A DNA stretch of 46,987 bases from Planctomycetaceae bacterium (GCA_002722955.1 PBMZ01000099.1:1-46987), one strand, 5' to 3'; shown: positions 7,537 to 17,485, counted from the stretch's first letter. Notes: generated by a model from the sequence alone, not told the origin. Numbers and translations: made by a program.

Positions 7537-10500
7537 TCCACGAACACGAACTCGTTCGTCATCAGTAGCGCGTGCACATAGTTGACCCAACCATCCAAAG
7601 TCCCGCCGCTAAAGTCTACTTCTGAGTTCCACTTGAGTGATTGGAAGCGTTTTGATTCCGTGGCCTCGTAACGTATAGTCGAGCGCCATTCGTGTTCGTC
7701 GTGGGTCAAGTTGCCCATGAATTCCGTCACGAAGTCGATGGTCTCGCCCGCGGAAACTTTTGTTTTGATGGGTTCGTGCTTGGTCTCCGAGTGGTGGGCG
7801 GTCCATTGTCCAAGTTGCCCGCTGCGGCTGTGGATCAAGCGACCGCGGACTCCGTTGCCCTCGGTCGGTACGTGTTTCAAGTGGCTGGAAATGATGATCG
7901 TGCCCGCAGCTGGAGCCACCCAGCGGCGGACCGAGCATCTCTGTAAGGTCGCTGACGGATGCCCGCCGACTCGATCGATGAACACCCAGCCAAGGTTCGG
8001 ATCCGGCAAACTCGGTCCGACCTGCCAACGCTTGCCCGTCCAATACTTGAGTTCCGTGAAGCCGCTGATCTTTTGCGTCTTTTCATCCAAGGCAGCGTAA
8101 CCGTACTTCCACGCGGCCTGAGTAACTGATGTCTCGGCAGGCTTTGGTCGCTTAAGAAAAGCTTGCCCAAGTTCAATCTCTTGGGCAGTGGGTTTGCGCG
8201 AAAATATCTGCTCATAAAGCCATGCGATCTGTTGTTCCGAATTCTGTGGTGAAGCCGATTGGGCGCGCTTCCTGATCCGCGAAGCAGCCCCGATAACGAA
8301 GTCATGATTTAAGAAGAACAAAGCCTGTGGCGCGATGGTCGTTTGTTCGCGGCCCGGACTGCTGGCTGCTGGATCAGGAAAGTCAAACGCTCGCATCAAA
8401 CCTGGCAAGTCCATGCGGTTCACGAATCCATACATCGTCCGCCTTGAGTTAAACCCGGCCAGCACATTGGTTGGCGGCCCGCCAACGCTGCGGTTTAGGC
8501 TTCCGGTGACTGTGATCAGTGCGTCCCTCATCGATTCGAAGTCCAATCGGCGCCGGTTGAAATGCCATAGCAAGCGGTTCTCGGGATCACGATTGCGATG
8601 ATGGTCCAAGTCTCGCGAGCCACCATCAACTAGCCGAGAGCTTTGCTGATACGCGGTGGTATTCATCATCGTGCGATGCAAGTTCTTCACAGACCAATCC
8701 CGCTGAAACCCGACAGCCAACCAATCCAACAAGTCCGGATGCGAAGGCGGCTCGCTGCGCAGACCAAAATCGCTCGGCGTCGAAACTAAGCCACGGCCGA
8801 AGTGATGTTGCCAGACGCGATTGACGAAGACTCGCGCCGTCAACGGGTTGTCTTTAGCCACGATTCGCATGGCCAATTCCAGACGTCCGCTGCCACTTTG
8901 GAAGGCCAAGTCGCTCGGCTTCGACAAGAACCGTGGATAACGGCGCGGCACCTGTTGTCCCTCGCGGTTGGGATTGCCACGGATAAAGATCGCGGGTTCG
9001 AACAGCTCGCCGTCTACCAAGACCATCGCGCGGGCTGGCGCACCAGGTTGGGTGCGGCTCCATGTTTCGACGTCTTTGACAAGCTTCTTATACACGCCTT
9101 GCGTCGGCCGATCCGGCAGCAGGTCGAGGAATCCCCACGAAAGTTGACGCGGAATCATTGGCGGTGATCCCATTCCATAGATCGCTTGCCGAATGGCTTC
9201 GGCCGCATCATCAGGCAAACGAGTGAATTTCTTGCCGCTTCTTGGCTTTGCGAGTTCTTGTTTCCACTGCTTGTCGACTTGGGCCAACACTTTACCGTAG
9301 CGGTCTGCCACTTCCTTCATCGTTGCCGGTGGTTTGTCCGCGAACGCCGCGCGAATCAATGGGTTGATGTCGACTTTCGAGTCCTTGCCAAGCAATCGCT
9401 GATAAAGCGACTTGGCTTGTTCCGTGAAGTCCTCGTTTTCCAAATCCGAGAAGGCCTCCCATAAGCTCCAGACGGGATCCTTCGCGCGGCGGGCTCGCTT
9501 CAGGAATACTTCCCAACGATGGATCATCGCCGGGTTGAGCGCTCCCTTGTCCGTGAGCAACATAAAGTTTTCGGTGATCGGATGGTTGCGCTTCGCATGC
9601 ACGGCCATCAAATATTCGGCGGCCCGCGATCGCGATTCGTTGGTGATCATCGTCCTCTGTTCGTCCAGGAATTTGCCGAGCTTATCGATGCGTTCCTTTA
9701 GTCCGGCGGCGAACTTTTGGTACTCGGGCGTTGTTGGCGACGGTGCAAATTCTGGCGGCACGAATGGTTCGATCGAGCTGCGAAAGACGCCGTACAATCC
9801 GTAGTAGTCGCTTTGCAAAACCGGATCGTACTTATGATCGTGGCAGCGAGCACAACTGACCGTTAGCCCCATCAGCCCGCGCGTCACCACATCAATCCGG
9901 TCATCAACGACGTCGTGCGTGTTGTTCATGAACCGCGCACCGAGCGTCAAAAAGCCCATCGCCGCCAAGGCCCGTTTGTCCTTGTCCAATGGAAGTTGGT
10001 CGGCGGCGATTTGTTCGAGCACGAATTGATCGAAGGGCACATCTTCATTAAACGCGCGGACAACGTAGTCTCGATAAGTCCACGCCCAGTGGAAGTTTTT
10101 GTCCTCGAAAAAGACATAGCCCTTGTTGTCAGCATAGCGAGCGACATCGAGCCACAGCCGTCCCCATCGCTCGCCGTAGTGTGGAGACTCGAGCAAGCGA
10201 TCGACCAGCTTGGCAAACGCGTCGGGCGAGTCATCGTCGACAAACTCTTTGACCTCAGCGGGTGTCGGCGGCAGCCCGATTAAATCAAAGTAAGCCCGAC
10301 GTGCCAGGGTCACTCGATCAGCGGGCGCTGCCATCGACAACTTGGCCTCATTCAATCGATGTTGAATGAAACGATCGACGTCGGACTTCAGTGACCCGCT
10401 GCCTTCGAACTTCGGCACGCTTGGGACGCGGATTGGTTGAAAGGCCCAGTGCTCTTTGGCGGCAGCGTTATCACTTTCGAGCGGTTTGGTATCCGGCTTG

Positions 10501-10868
10501 TCGCGAGGATCGGGTGCACCAATCTTGATCCATTGAATGAAGTCCTCGATCACTCGCTTCGGCAGCTTCTTGCCAGGCGGCATCTCCAACGACTCGTGCC
10601 GCAGCGCCTCGATCAGCAAGCTGCCATCGACGTCTTTCGGAACAACAGCCGCGCCGGTTTCGCCACCTTTGCGCATGGCCGCTCGCGAGTCCAACCGCAA
10701 TCCGCCTTTAAGCGACTTAGCGCGGGACGAGTGACACGAATAGCACTCATTCACCAAAATGGGACGAATGCGTTTCTCGAAGAACTCGACCCCTGCGCGT
10801 TCTTGAGCAGTGCTGACACCATTCAGGGTCGCAATCATGAGTATGGTCAACAAAGGCAGCCGGCGCAT
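7533..10868 (-). CDS. DUF1549/DUF1553 protein with planctomycete cytochrome c-type domain
   Basis: The protein is about 1111 residues long and starts at Met MRRLPLLTILMIATLNG (10868), a good Sec signal peptide; an upstream in-frame extension to 11033 lacks any signal and is rejected. Domains in order: a PSCyt1-type cytochrome-like segment with CYSCH (Cys42, Cys45, His46); DUF1549 from about residue 160, with a second CARCH at 339-343; and DUF1553 (VNRVWQHHFGRGLV, then SSRLVDGG and RRLDFESMRDAL). A C-terminal extension of roughly 200 residues (from FTELKYWTGKRWQ) looks like a beta-sandwich. These secreted proteins are characteristic of planctomycetes, but their reaction is unproven. Heme binding is predicted from CxxCH only. 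Its likely DUF1501 partner is at 4769-6208. Confidence 0.9.
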   Translation of the reverse strand: MRRLPLLTILMIATLNGVSTAQERAGVEFFEKRIRPILVNECYSCHSSRAKSLKGGLRLDSRAAMRKGGETGAAVVPKDVDGSLLIEALRHESLEMPPGKKLPKRVIEDFIQWIKIGAPDPRDKPDTKPLESDNAAAKEHWAFQPIRVPSVPKFEGSGSLKSDVDRFIQHRLNEAKLSMAAPADRVTLARRAYFDLIGLPPTPAEVKEFVDDDSPDAFAKLVDRLLESPHYGERWGRLWLDVARYADNKGYVFFEDKNFHWAWTYRDYVVRAFNEDVPFDQFVLEQIAADQLPLDKDKRALAAMGFLTLGARFMNNTHDVVDDRIDVVTRGLMGLTVSCARCHDHKYDPVLQSDYYGLYGVFRSSIEPFVPPEFAPSPTTPEYQKFAAGLKERIDKLGKFLDEQRTMITNESRSRAAEYLMAVHAKRNHPITENFMLLTDKGALNPAMIHRWEVFLKRARRAKDPVWSLWEAFSDLENEDFTEQAKSLYQRLLGKDSKVDINPLIRAAFADKPPATMKEVADRYGKVLAQVDKQWKQELAKPRSGKKFTRLPDDAAEAIRQAIYGMGSPPMIPRQLSWGFLDLLPDRPTQGVYKKLVKDVETWSRTQPGAPARAMVLVDGELFEPAIFIRGNPNREGQQVPRRYPRFLSKPSDLAFQSGSGRLELAMRIVAKDNPLTARVFVNRVWQHHFGRGLVSTPSDFGLRSEPPSHPDLLDWLAVGFQRDWSVKNLHRTMMNTTAYQQSSRLVDGGSRDLDHHRNRDPENRLLWHFNRRRLDFESMRDALITVTGSLNRSVGGPPTNVLAGFNSRRTMYGFVNRMDLPGLMRAFDFPDPAASSPGREQTTIAPQALFFLNHDFVIGAASRIRKRAQSASPQNSEQQIAWLYEQIFSRKPTAQEIELGQAFLKRPKPAETSVTQAAWKYGYAALDEKTQKISGFTELKYWTGKRWQVGPSLPDPNLGWVFIDRVGGHPSATLQRCSVRRWVAPAAGTIIISSHLKHVPTEGNGVRGRLIHSRSGQLGQWTAHHSETKHEPIKTKVSAGETIDFVTEFMGNLTHDEHEWRSTIRYEATESKRFQSLKWNSEVDFSGGTLDGWVNYVHALLMTNEFVFVD

Positions 10869-11215
10869 CGGAGTCTCTCTTTGCTGTAGGTGCGAAGCAG
10901 ACAGCAATGATGATATCGAGGCATCGATCGTTGCCCAAGGTCTGGCTTGGTTTGAGAGAATTTGGCCGATCATCACCATGGGGAAAGGGGGCGCCACCCC
11001 AACCAAAATCCCTTTCCAGCGTCCAACATCCATTCAAAACACGCTACACTCGCGGAGCAAACGCAAGCGTGAATAATCCTGGTTTAACGCCGAGTCGAAG
11101 GCACCATCGACCAAGACGCAGAGCATACTATTAGGTACTAGGCACTTAGAGTTTTTTGGTCGCCGGCGCCTTCGGCTGGGCGTTAAACGAGATAATCAGC
11201 ATTGAGCAACCCGCC
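10869..11215. other. Gene-free stretch between divergent DUF1553 and pgi genes
   Basis: This gap of about 350 bases separates two divergently transcribed genes and should hold both promoters. No coding region is convincing. Its only clear structure is the imperfect inverted repeat at 11082-11188, which occupies the pgi-proximal half. Confidence 0.6.
11082..11188. repeat. Imperfect long inverted repeat (GTTTAACGCC family)
   Basis: The left arm at 11082-11102 begins GTTTAACGCCGAGTCGAAGG. The right arm at 11168-11188 is its reverse complement with two mismatches (the other version reads GTTTAACGCCCAGCCGAAGG). A spacer of 65 bases lies between. The arms share the outer GTTTAAC with the family at 20 and 35.5 kb but differ inside, so this is a related or parallel family. 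The right arm ends 27 bases before the pgi start codon and could be in the pgi leader. Confidence 0.7.
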
Positions 11216-12853
11216 ATGACGCAAATCAACGAAACCGCTGCTTGGAAGGCTCTGGAAGACCACTACGCAGAGATCGCTGCAGTACACATGCGAGAGCTTT
11301 TTGCTGACGATCCCGATCGTTTCGAGAAGTTTTCGCTGCGACATGGCGACATGCTTGTGGACTTGTCCAAACATCGCGCGACTGGTGAAACGCTTGATCG
11401 TTTAATCGCTCTGGCGAAAGAAGCTGGCATAAGTGGGTGGCGCGACAAGTTGTTCAATGGCGAGAAGGTCAATTGCACCGAAGGCCGCGCCGTCCTGCAT
11501 GTAGCGTTGCGCAATCGATCGAACCGAGAGATACAAGTCGACGGCAAAGACGTCATGCCTCAGGTGAATGAAGTGCTGGGGAAGATGCGCACGTTCACCG
11601 AGTCAGTCCGCAGCGGCCAGTGGACCGGCTACACTGGCGAGGCGATTCGTGATGTCGTCAACATCGGCATCGGCGGGTCCGATTTAGGTCCCGTGATGGT
11701 CACCGAAGCACTGAAGCCATTCAGCAAACGCGACCTACGCTGCCACTTTGTGTCGAACGTTGATAGCACGCACATCTCGGAAGTGCTTCGAGAATTGAAT
11801 CCGCAGACAACGTTGTTCTTGGTGGCTTCGAAGACGTTTACAACTCAGGAGACCATGACGAACGCGCACACCGCGCGCGATTGGTTGCTACAAGAAGCCG
11901 AAGAAGACGCCGTTGCCAAGCACGTTGTCGCACTCTCGACGAACGCAACGGAAGTCAAGAAGTTCGGCATCGACACGGACAACATGTTCGAGTTTTGGGA
12001 CTGGGTCGGCGGTCGTTATTCGCTTTGGTCGGCGATTGGACTTTCGATCGCTTTGGCCATCGGCATGGATGGCTTCGAGGAACTTCTCATCGGTGCGCAC
12101 GAAATGGACGAGCATTTCCGCACCGCGCCGCTTCGCGAAAATATTCCGGTGATGCTGGCGCTGCTAGGAATTTGGTACAACAATTTCTTCGGCGCCGAGA
12201 CACACGCCGTCTTGCCGTATGACCAGTACCTGCATCGATTGCCTGCGTACTTGCAGCAAGGAGACATGGAGAGCAACGGCAAATACGTTTCTCGAAACAA
12301 CACATCCGTCGACTACACAACCGGGTCGATTGTTTGGGGTGAGCCTGGCACGAATGGCCAGCATGCCTTTTATCAGCTCATCCATCAGGGCAAGAAACTG
12401 GTACCGGTGGATTTCTTGGCAGCCGTCGAATCACAAAACCCCGTCGGCGATCATCACGACAAATTGCTGGCCAACTTCTTCGCTCAGACAGAAGCATTGA
12501 TGAAAGGCCGCAATGACGAAGAGACTCGGGAAGCACTGACCGAGCAAGGGAAGAGCGGCGATGAGTTGGAAGAGCTGCTGCCTCACTGCATCTTCGAAGG
12601 CAATCGGCCGACGACCTCAATCCTCTATCAGAAGCTCGACCCCAAAACATTGGGTGCGTTGATCGCGATGTACGAGCACAAAATCTTCGTGCAAGGAATC
12701 ATCTGGAACGTCAACTCGTACGATCAATTCGGCGTCGAATTGGGCAAGAAGCTCGCTGGCAAGATTCTCCCTGAGTTGTCCGACAACAGCGAAGTCACCA
12801 GCCACGATTCGTCAACCAATGGGCTGATCAATGAATACCTGAAGCGACGCTGA
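11216..12853 (+). CDS. pgi: Glucose-6-phosphate isomerase
   Basis: This is a 545-residue cytoplasmic enzyme that interconverts glucose-6-phosphate and fructose-6-phosphate in glycolysis and gluconeogenesis. Both family signatures are present: [14 protein letters not shown], and [19 protein letters not shown] near the C-terminus. It also has the phosphate-binding [11 protein letters not shown] and SKTFTTQET segments and the [17 protein letters not shown] region carrying catalytic Glu/His residues. The length matches the long bacterial/eukaryotic PGI type. The start at 11216 ([14 protein letters not shown]) is favoured because it aligns with known N-termini and excludes repeat-derived sequence upstream. 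It is convergent with the GGEEF gene, and the two stop codons are directly adjacent with no intergenic base. Confidence 0.97.
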   Translation: MTQINETAAWKALEDHYAEIAAVHMRELFADDPDRFEKFSLRHGDMLVDLSKHRATGETLDRLIALAKEAGISGWRDKLFNGEKVNCTEGRAVLHVALRNRSNREIQVDGKDVMPQVNEVLGKMRTFTESVRSGQWTGYTGEAIRDVVNIGIGGSDLGPVMVTEALKPFSKRDLRCHFVSNVDSTHISEVLRELNPQTTLFLVASKTFTTQETMTNAHTARDWLLQEAEEDAVAKHVVALSTNATEVKKFGIDTDNMFEFWDWVGGRYSLWSAIGLSIALAIGMDGFEELLIGAHEMDEHFRTAPLRENIPVMLALLGIWYNNFFGAETHAVLPYDQYLHRLPAYLQQGDMESNGKYVSRNNTSVDYTTGSIVWGEPGTNGQHAFYQLIHQGKKLVPVDFLAAVESQNPVGDHHDKLLANFFAQTEALMKGRNDEETREALTEQGKSGDELEELLPHCIFEGNRPTTSILYQKLDPKTLGALIAMYEHKIFVQGIIWNVNSYDQFGVELGKKLAGKILPELSDNSEVTSHDSSTNGLINEYLKRR

Positions 12854-14956
12854 TTACGACTCGCATTTTTCTGCGGCGAAGTAACTCTTCAAGCTCTTCA
12901 GTGCCTCGCGAGCGTTGAGCTGAAATTTTTCCGCTCCCACTCTTCCTACGGGCCGAATTTCCACGTCGACTTGAACAAGGGGGCGACCACGTTTGGATTG
13001 CGAGCTGTCGCCGAATGTGATCTTAACGTCAACGGGCCGTCGCTTCGAAGTGAACCGCGACAGCAACCGGCGTTTCCCAATTCGGAATCGTGCGCAATTG
13101 TCGTTGACATCCAAGAGCTTCGCCTTTTGGCCCTGGACGAAGCCGCCAAGCTTGTACACGATCATGTCTGCGGCAATGCAGGCCAAGAACGATTCTGTGA
13201 CGCAGCGGTTATCCGTCGGTTCCGATTTTTTCTCGGGAACGACGTCCGTATTGAACTGTTCGTTTGTCAACGATGTCGTTTGGTTCCGACCATTTTCTTT
13301 CGAGAGATACAAGGCTTTGTCAGCTCGACGAAGAATGCTCTCCACGGAATCGCCAGGCTCGACAACGGTGACTCCAAAGGAAGACGTAACCTTCAGATCG
13401 TCAACTTCCGACAGCTTGGCATTCGCCACCGCAAGCCTTAATCGTTCGGCTCGAGAGAGCGCTTGCGACATCGGAGTGTCGGGGCAAATCACGACGAACT
13501 CTTCGCCGCCGTAGCGGGCTACTAACTCGCCGGAATACATCTCGTGTTGCAACAGCTTGGCCATGCCGATCAGGACTTGATCGCCAACGGCGTGCCCGTG
13601 CGTGTCGTTGACACTCTTGAAGTGATCAACATCGAGAAAGATGACACTAAATGGATCGGCTTTTGGATGCTTTGAGTACTCGGCCAAGGCGACGGCAAGC
13701 TGCGTTTCCAACTCGCCACGATTGGCAACGTTTGTCAGTGCGTCTCGACTGGCGGCCAATTTCAGTTCGCGATACTCGCCGCTGCGTCGTCCACCGCGTT
13801 CGATGTCACGAAAGATTTCGGCGACACCCTTCAGTTCTCCTTGATGATCGACGATCGGTACGGTTTGAAGTTCGACGAATAACCAACCGCCATCTTTCTG
13901 TTGGACTTTCATCTGGGATGTTTGCGGCCGTCCCGTTCGCACGACGCTGGCCAGCGGCAATTGGTCGATCGGCTTCTCTTCGTCATATTTGTCGCGGTAA
14001 GCCAACGCTCCGTCGGCCCAGCGTTGTTGAAGGAGTTCTTGTGCGTCGTAACCGAAGAGCTCTTGAGCTCCACCATTCCAAACAACGAAGCGGCCATCAG
14101 AGTTAATCAGGTAGAACCCGTCGTACAAACGCTCAAGCAAGTACAAGTAAGAGAAGATGTGGCAAAGCGAGCTGGCTTCTAACTCTTCGGACAGACGCGT
14201 TGAGTTTCTCGGTGCGATGTTCATTTCGGTGTCGGGCTGAAATGGCACTCCGCTTTGTTCCATCCATCGAGCCATCGCCGAAACGATGTTACCGTCGAAT
14301 TGACTGCCCGCGCTATCCATCAAGATCGACATGATTTCAACGTGTGGCTTGGCTTCACGATAGACTTGATCTGTGGCGAGCGAATCATATGCGTCGGCGA
14401 TGGCAAGAATGCGGGCGCCTTGGTTTAGAGTGTTTCCAAGCCGGCGACTGAGTTGTCGGTTGGCTGAGAAGTGGGTATTGGATTGCGCGATCATCTCCAA
14501 CACACCTTGGTCGACGCGGCAAGCTTGCAGCACATCAATACCGATGCCGCAATGCAATGCCATCAATTCGGTCTCGTCCGGGCTGAGCGATCCAGGCTTG
14601 TAGAGAATACTGTCCGGAACTCCAAGTTTTCCGATGTCGTGAAGTAGCGCAGCAACTTCCAAGACCTTTAACTGTCTTCCATCCCACCCCAAGTGCTGCG
14701 CCATTCCCACTGACAACATGGCAACGCGGCGAGCATGGCGAACGGTCGAGACATCGCGAAAGTGTAGCGCCGAGAATAGACTGCGGAAGACACCCTTCGA
14801 CACGACATTGTCGAGTGTTTCGGATTCCAGCGCAGCGTCTTGTGTTTCGACCGCTTGCTCGGAGAGCATCAGCAATCCCAAGAGGACTCGCGAAGAATCC
14901 ATTGGATGGCAAGTTTTGACCGCAATGTCTGGAAGAGGGAGTTCGTCAGTTAACAT
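12854..14956 (-). CDS. HD-GYP-like / PAS / GGDEF signalling protein
   Basis: The 700-residue cytoplasmic protein has three modules. Residues about 50-240 form an HD domain (HARRVAML, LLHDIGKLGVPDSI with His106-Asp107, ADAYDSL) of the HD-GYP type, but the segment that should carry the HHE...GYP motif reads HFSANRQLSRRLG, so the signature is lost. Residues about 265-385 form a PAS domain (FYLINSDGRFVVWNGGAQELFGY). Residues about 400-560 form a GGDEF domain with an intact RYGGEEF (482-487) and DVDHFKSVND, predicting diguanylate cyclase activity; no RxxD inhibitory site is seen at the usual place. A C-terminal region of about 120 residues (from ESFLACIAADMIV) is unrecognised. It probably makes c-di-GMP in response to a PAS-sensed signal. 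Confidence 0.88.
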   Translation of the reverse strand: MLTDELPLPDIAVKTCHPMDSSRVLLGLLMLSEQAVETQDAALESETLDNVVSKGVFRSLFSALHFRDVSTVRHARRVAMLSVGMAQHLGWDGRQLKVLEVAALLHDIGKLGVPDSILYKPGSLSPDETELMALHCGIGIDVLQACRVDQGVLEMIAQSNTHFSANRQLSRRLGNTLNQGARILAIADAYDSLATDQVYREAKPHVEIMSILMDSAGSQFDGNIVSAMARWMEQSGVPFQPDTEMNIAPRNSTRLSEELEASSLCHIFSYLYLLERLYDGFYLINSDGRFVVWNGGAQELFGYDAQELLQQRWADGALAYRDKYDEEKPIDQLPLASVVRTGRPQTSQMKVQQKDGGWLFVELQTVPIVDHQGELKGVAEIFRDIERGGRRSGEYRELKLAASRDALTNVANRGELETQLAVALAEYSKHPKADPFSVIFLDVDHFKSVNDTHGHAVGDQVLIGMAKLLQHEMYSGELVARYGGEEFVVICPDTPMSQALSRAERLRLAVANAKLSEVDDLKVTSSFGVTVVEPGDSVESILRRADKALYLSKENGRNQTTSLTNEQFNTDVVPEKKSEPTDNRCVTESFLACIAADMIVYKLGGFVQGQKAKLLDVNDNCARFRIGKRRLLSRFTSKRRPVDVKITFGDSSQSKRGRPLVQVDVEIRPVGRVGAEKFQLNAREALKSLKSYFAAEKCES

Positions 14957-15182
14957 ATTTCTGCCTGTGGCAAGAACGCTTCAAATGATGAACGCGCGGA
15001 GCGTGCGCGTACAACTTTCGCCTCCACGAAACTTAGCTTGCGGAATCGTGCCTCAATTGCAGGCACGGCTCAAAGCCTGAGCGTTGCAGTCGATCAATGT
15101 TCCCGGAGCGCGGGGTGTAGCGATTGTGCTGATTGAATGAAGCTTTGCGGGACGTTGAATCTCAGATTCGCATCACTGAATT

Positions 15183-16148
15183 TCAGCCGCCATGAACTTG
15201 TTGGGCTTCCAAATCAGCCTCGGCCATCATATGTGCCAGCTGCGTAAAGCTGACCTTGGGCTCCCAACCCAAAACCTTGTGTGCCTTAGAAGCGTCCGCA
15301 CACAGCAAGCTGACTTCGGCGGGCCGCTGCAGGGCTGCATCAAATTCGACGAAGTCGTGATAATCAAGGTCGTGGTAAGCGAAGACTTCTTCAAGAAACT
15401 CGCGAACCGAATGCGTCTCGCCTGTTCCGATGACTAAGTCCAACGGCTCATCATGTTGCAGCATCAGCCACATTGCTTCGACATAGTCTCCGGCAAATCC
15501 CCAGTCGCGCCGAGCTTCGAGATTCCCCAGCTTCAATGACTTCTGTAGTCCCAACTTAATCCGCGCGGCAGCAATCGTGATTTTTCGCGTGACGAAGGCT
15601 TCACCACGACGAGGTGATTCGTGATTGAACAGAATGCCATTCGTGGCAAACATGTCGTACGACTCGCGGTAGTTCACCGTTTGCCAGAACGCGAAGACCT
15701 TTGCGCAAGAGTAAGGACTTCGGGGATGAAACGGAGTCGTCTCGCGTTGCGGTGACTCGCTGACTTCACCAAACATCTCGCTCGACGCAGCTTGGTAAAA
15801 GCGAACGTTTCGGTTGTGGCGTCGCTGGTGTTTGCGAATGGCTTCGAGGACTCGCAGCGTGCCGACTCCTGTCACATCAGCTGTGTAGACAGGCAAGTCG
15901 AACGAGAGTCGCACGTGACTTTGTGCCGCCAAGTTGTACACTTCGTCCGGCTGAACTTCATCCAGGATCGTGTCCAAGTTTCCTCCGTCGCCAAGATCGC
16001 AATAGTGCAAATGCGGCGGCGTCTCACCAATACCAGGAGCCTTACAGGCAACCGTGCCGTGAACCCGATAGCCTTTTTCATGCAGTAGCTCAGTAAGATA
16101 CGAGCCATCTTGGCCTGAGATGCCAGTGATCAACGCCGTCCGAGACAC
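15183..16148 (-). CDS. gmd: GDP-mannose 4,6-dehydratase
   Basis: This 321-residue extended SDR enzyme converts GDP-mannose to GDP-4-dehydro-6-deoxymannose, the first step toward GDP-fucose, GDP-rhamnose and related sugars of surface polysaccharide. Visible features are the NADP-binding [10 protein letters not shown] (GxxGxxG at 9-15), [12 protein letters not shown], the catalytic SSE at 122-124 with Tyr146 and Lys150 (PYSCAK), the [16 protein letters not shown] substrate segment, and [15 protein letters not shown]. It is slightly shorter than the E. coli enzyme but all core motifs are intact. No fucose-synthase or glycosyltransferase gene is adjacent; the nearest sugar-transfer gene is the GT2 at 20.2 kb. 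Confidence 0.93.
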   Translation of the reverse strand: MSRTALITGISGQDGSYLTELLHEKGYRVHGTVACKAPGIGETPPHLHYCDLGDGGNLDTILDEVQPDEVYNLAAQSHVRLSFDLPVYTADVTGVGTLRVLEAIRKHQRRHNRNVRFYQAASSEMFGEVSESPQRETTPFHPRSPYSCAKVFAFWQTVNYRESYDMFATNGILFNHESPRRGEAFVTRKITIAAARIKLGLQKSLKLGNLEARRDWGFAGDYVEAMWLMLQHDEPLDLVIGTGETHSVREFLEEVFAYHDLDYHDFVEFDAALQRPAEVSLLCADASKAHKVLGWEPKVSFTQLAHMMAEADLEAQQVHGG

Positions 16149-16341
16149 AACTTCTCCTGTCTACAAGAATCAATCGAAGGAGTATGATGCTACCGCTTGC
16201 TCGTCGTCAAGTGACGGGCACACAACGTCGCACGTTTCGATCGATGGAATTCAATCATCAGCTTGTAATCGCCCGTTTGAGGATCCAGAATGGCGTTGAT
16301 CGGTCTGATGAATCTCTTTTCCAACCTCCGGGAGAGTCAAA

Positions 16342-17418
16342 ATGCTTCAGCGAATTCTATTAGCCGCTTTTTGTTTTTCGTTAGCTCTATTCACGTACGT
16401 TGCCGTGCCAGCCGACGAAGAGCAGGAATCCAGATCCAACCAAGAAACCAACGAAGCTGAGAGCGCACCGGACGAAGAGACTCGCGACGTAGAGTCCGAA
16501 GAAGTCTCGGAGCGGAAAGCCCGCCGAGCGCGCAAACGCGAAGTCGAGGCAGATCGTGAACGTGACGAGGACGATGCCAACGAGGATCGTGAACGCGCTG
16601 AGGGGCGAGAGTTCGAACGTAAACGAGAAGCGGACGAAGACCGTGAACGTGAAGATGCGGACGATCATGAGCGTGCCGAGGAACGAGAACTTAAACGCAA
16701 ACGAGAAGAGGATGAGCGTGAACGCGAAGAGGATGAAGAGCGTGAACGCGGCGAAGAACGCGAAAGAGACCGCGAGCGCGATGAAGAACATGGAGAAATC
16801 TCACCACAGGCAGCTCGACAATTCTTGCACTTCACAAAGGAAATCGAAGACCTGCAAGCGGCCTTGAAGGAGGCCAAGTCTGATGGCCAGCGGAAAGAAA
16901 TCATCGCCGCGATCGAAGTTATGCACGCGGCGACGATGAAGCGCAATCGAGCGATTCACGAGCGGATTGCCAATTTTCATCGAGGATTGGAAAGAGCGAA
17001 GACTGATGCACGACGGCGTGAGATTCACGAACACATTCGTGAGTTTCACGAAGGTCTAATCGCCATCAGCCGTGGCGAACACGATCGAGAACACGGCGAG
17101 CGTGATCACGACGAACGCGAGCATCACGAACGTGAACGACATGAGCACGAACACGATGAACGCGATCATCGACACGCGCGAATCCACCACTTGCGAGCGG
17201 CGGCAGAGAATCTCAAGGCTGCCGGTGAAGAAGAGCTTGCCCGCGATTTATGGAAAGAGGCCGAGCATGAGGAAGCTCGATTGAAGGAAGAACATGAAGG
17301 AGAAGGCAATGAAATCGAGCGCCTTCACCGCCGAGTTCGTGCACTCGAGGCGCAAGTCGAAGAACTAACTCACGCATTCCGAGAACTCAGCCGCAGTATC
17401 AAGGATCGCGACGAGTAA
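16342..17418 (+). CDS. Secreted, extremely charged E/R/D- and H-rich coiled-coil protein
   Basis: The protein has about 358 residues and a clear Sec signal (MLQRILLAAFCFSLALFTYV, cleavage near residue 24); GGGAG precedes the ATG. The mature part begins with about 125 residues composed almost wholly of Glu, Arg, Asp and Lys in irregular repeats such as REREEDEERERGEERER. A helical segment of about 90 residues follows (two similar motifs, NRAIHERIANFHRGLERAK and REIHEHIREFHEGL). Next is a second low-complexity block rich in His, Asp, Glu and Arg (about 245-282), then a C-terminal coiled coil (IERLHRRVRALEAQVEELTH). No family is recognised. The His/Asp-rich block could bind metal, but that is inference. 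A strong terminator follows the stop codon. Confidence 0.8.
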   Translation: MLQRILLAAFCFSLALFTYVAVPADEEQESRSNQETNEAESAPDEETRDVESEEVSERKARRARKREVEADRERDEDDANEDRERAEGREFERKREADEDREREDADDHERAEERELKRKREEDEREREEDEERERGEERERDRERDEEHGEISPQAARQFLHFTKEIEDLQAALKEAKSDGQRKEIIAAIEVMHAATMKRNRAIHERIANFHRGLERAKTDARRREIHEHIREFHEGLIAISRGEHDREHGERDHDEREHHERERHEHEHDERDHRHARIHHLRAAAENLKAAGEEELARDLWKEAEHEEARLKEEHEGEGNEIERLHRRVRALEAQVEELTHAFRELSRSIKDRDE

Positions 17419-17445
17419 TTACTCTCGAGTTTTGATAAGCGTTGC

Positions 17446-17476
17446 AGCCCAGACATTTTCGAATGTCTGGGCTTTT
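17446..17476 (+). terminator. Rho-independent terminator with UUCG tetraloop
   Basis: AGCCCAGACATT (17446-17457) pairs perfectly with 17462-17473 around a TTCG loop and is followed by TTTTC. The 12-bp stem with a UUCG tetraloop is an unusually stable intrinsic terminator. It lies 27 bases after the stop codon of the charged protein and 10 bases before the end of the convergent sugar isomerase-like gene. Confidence 0.9.
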
Positions 17477-17485
17477 CTACTTGAT

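Noticed and set aside
10869..11033. In-frame N-terminal extension of the DUF1553 gene
   Set aside because: A good signal peptide begins at 10868; the extra residues look random and would bury the signal.
15000..15182. Possible small RNA or repeat in the gap between the GGEEF gene and gmd
   Set aside because: Only weak, short self-complementarity around GCCTCAATTGCAGGC was seen; no structure or promoter is convincing.
16347..16946. Long reverse-strand reading frames opposite the charged protein gene
   Set aside because: They are Ser/Arg- or Phe-rich shadows caused by GAA/CGT-rich coding sequence and lack start signals or domains.
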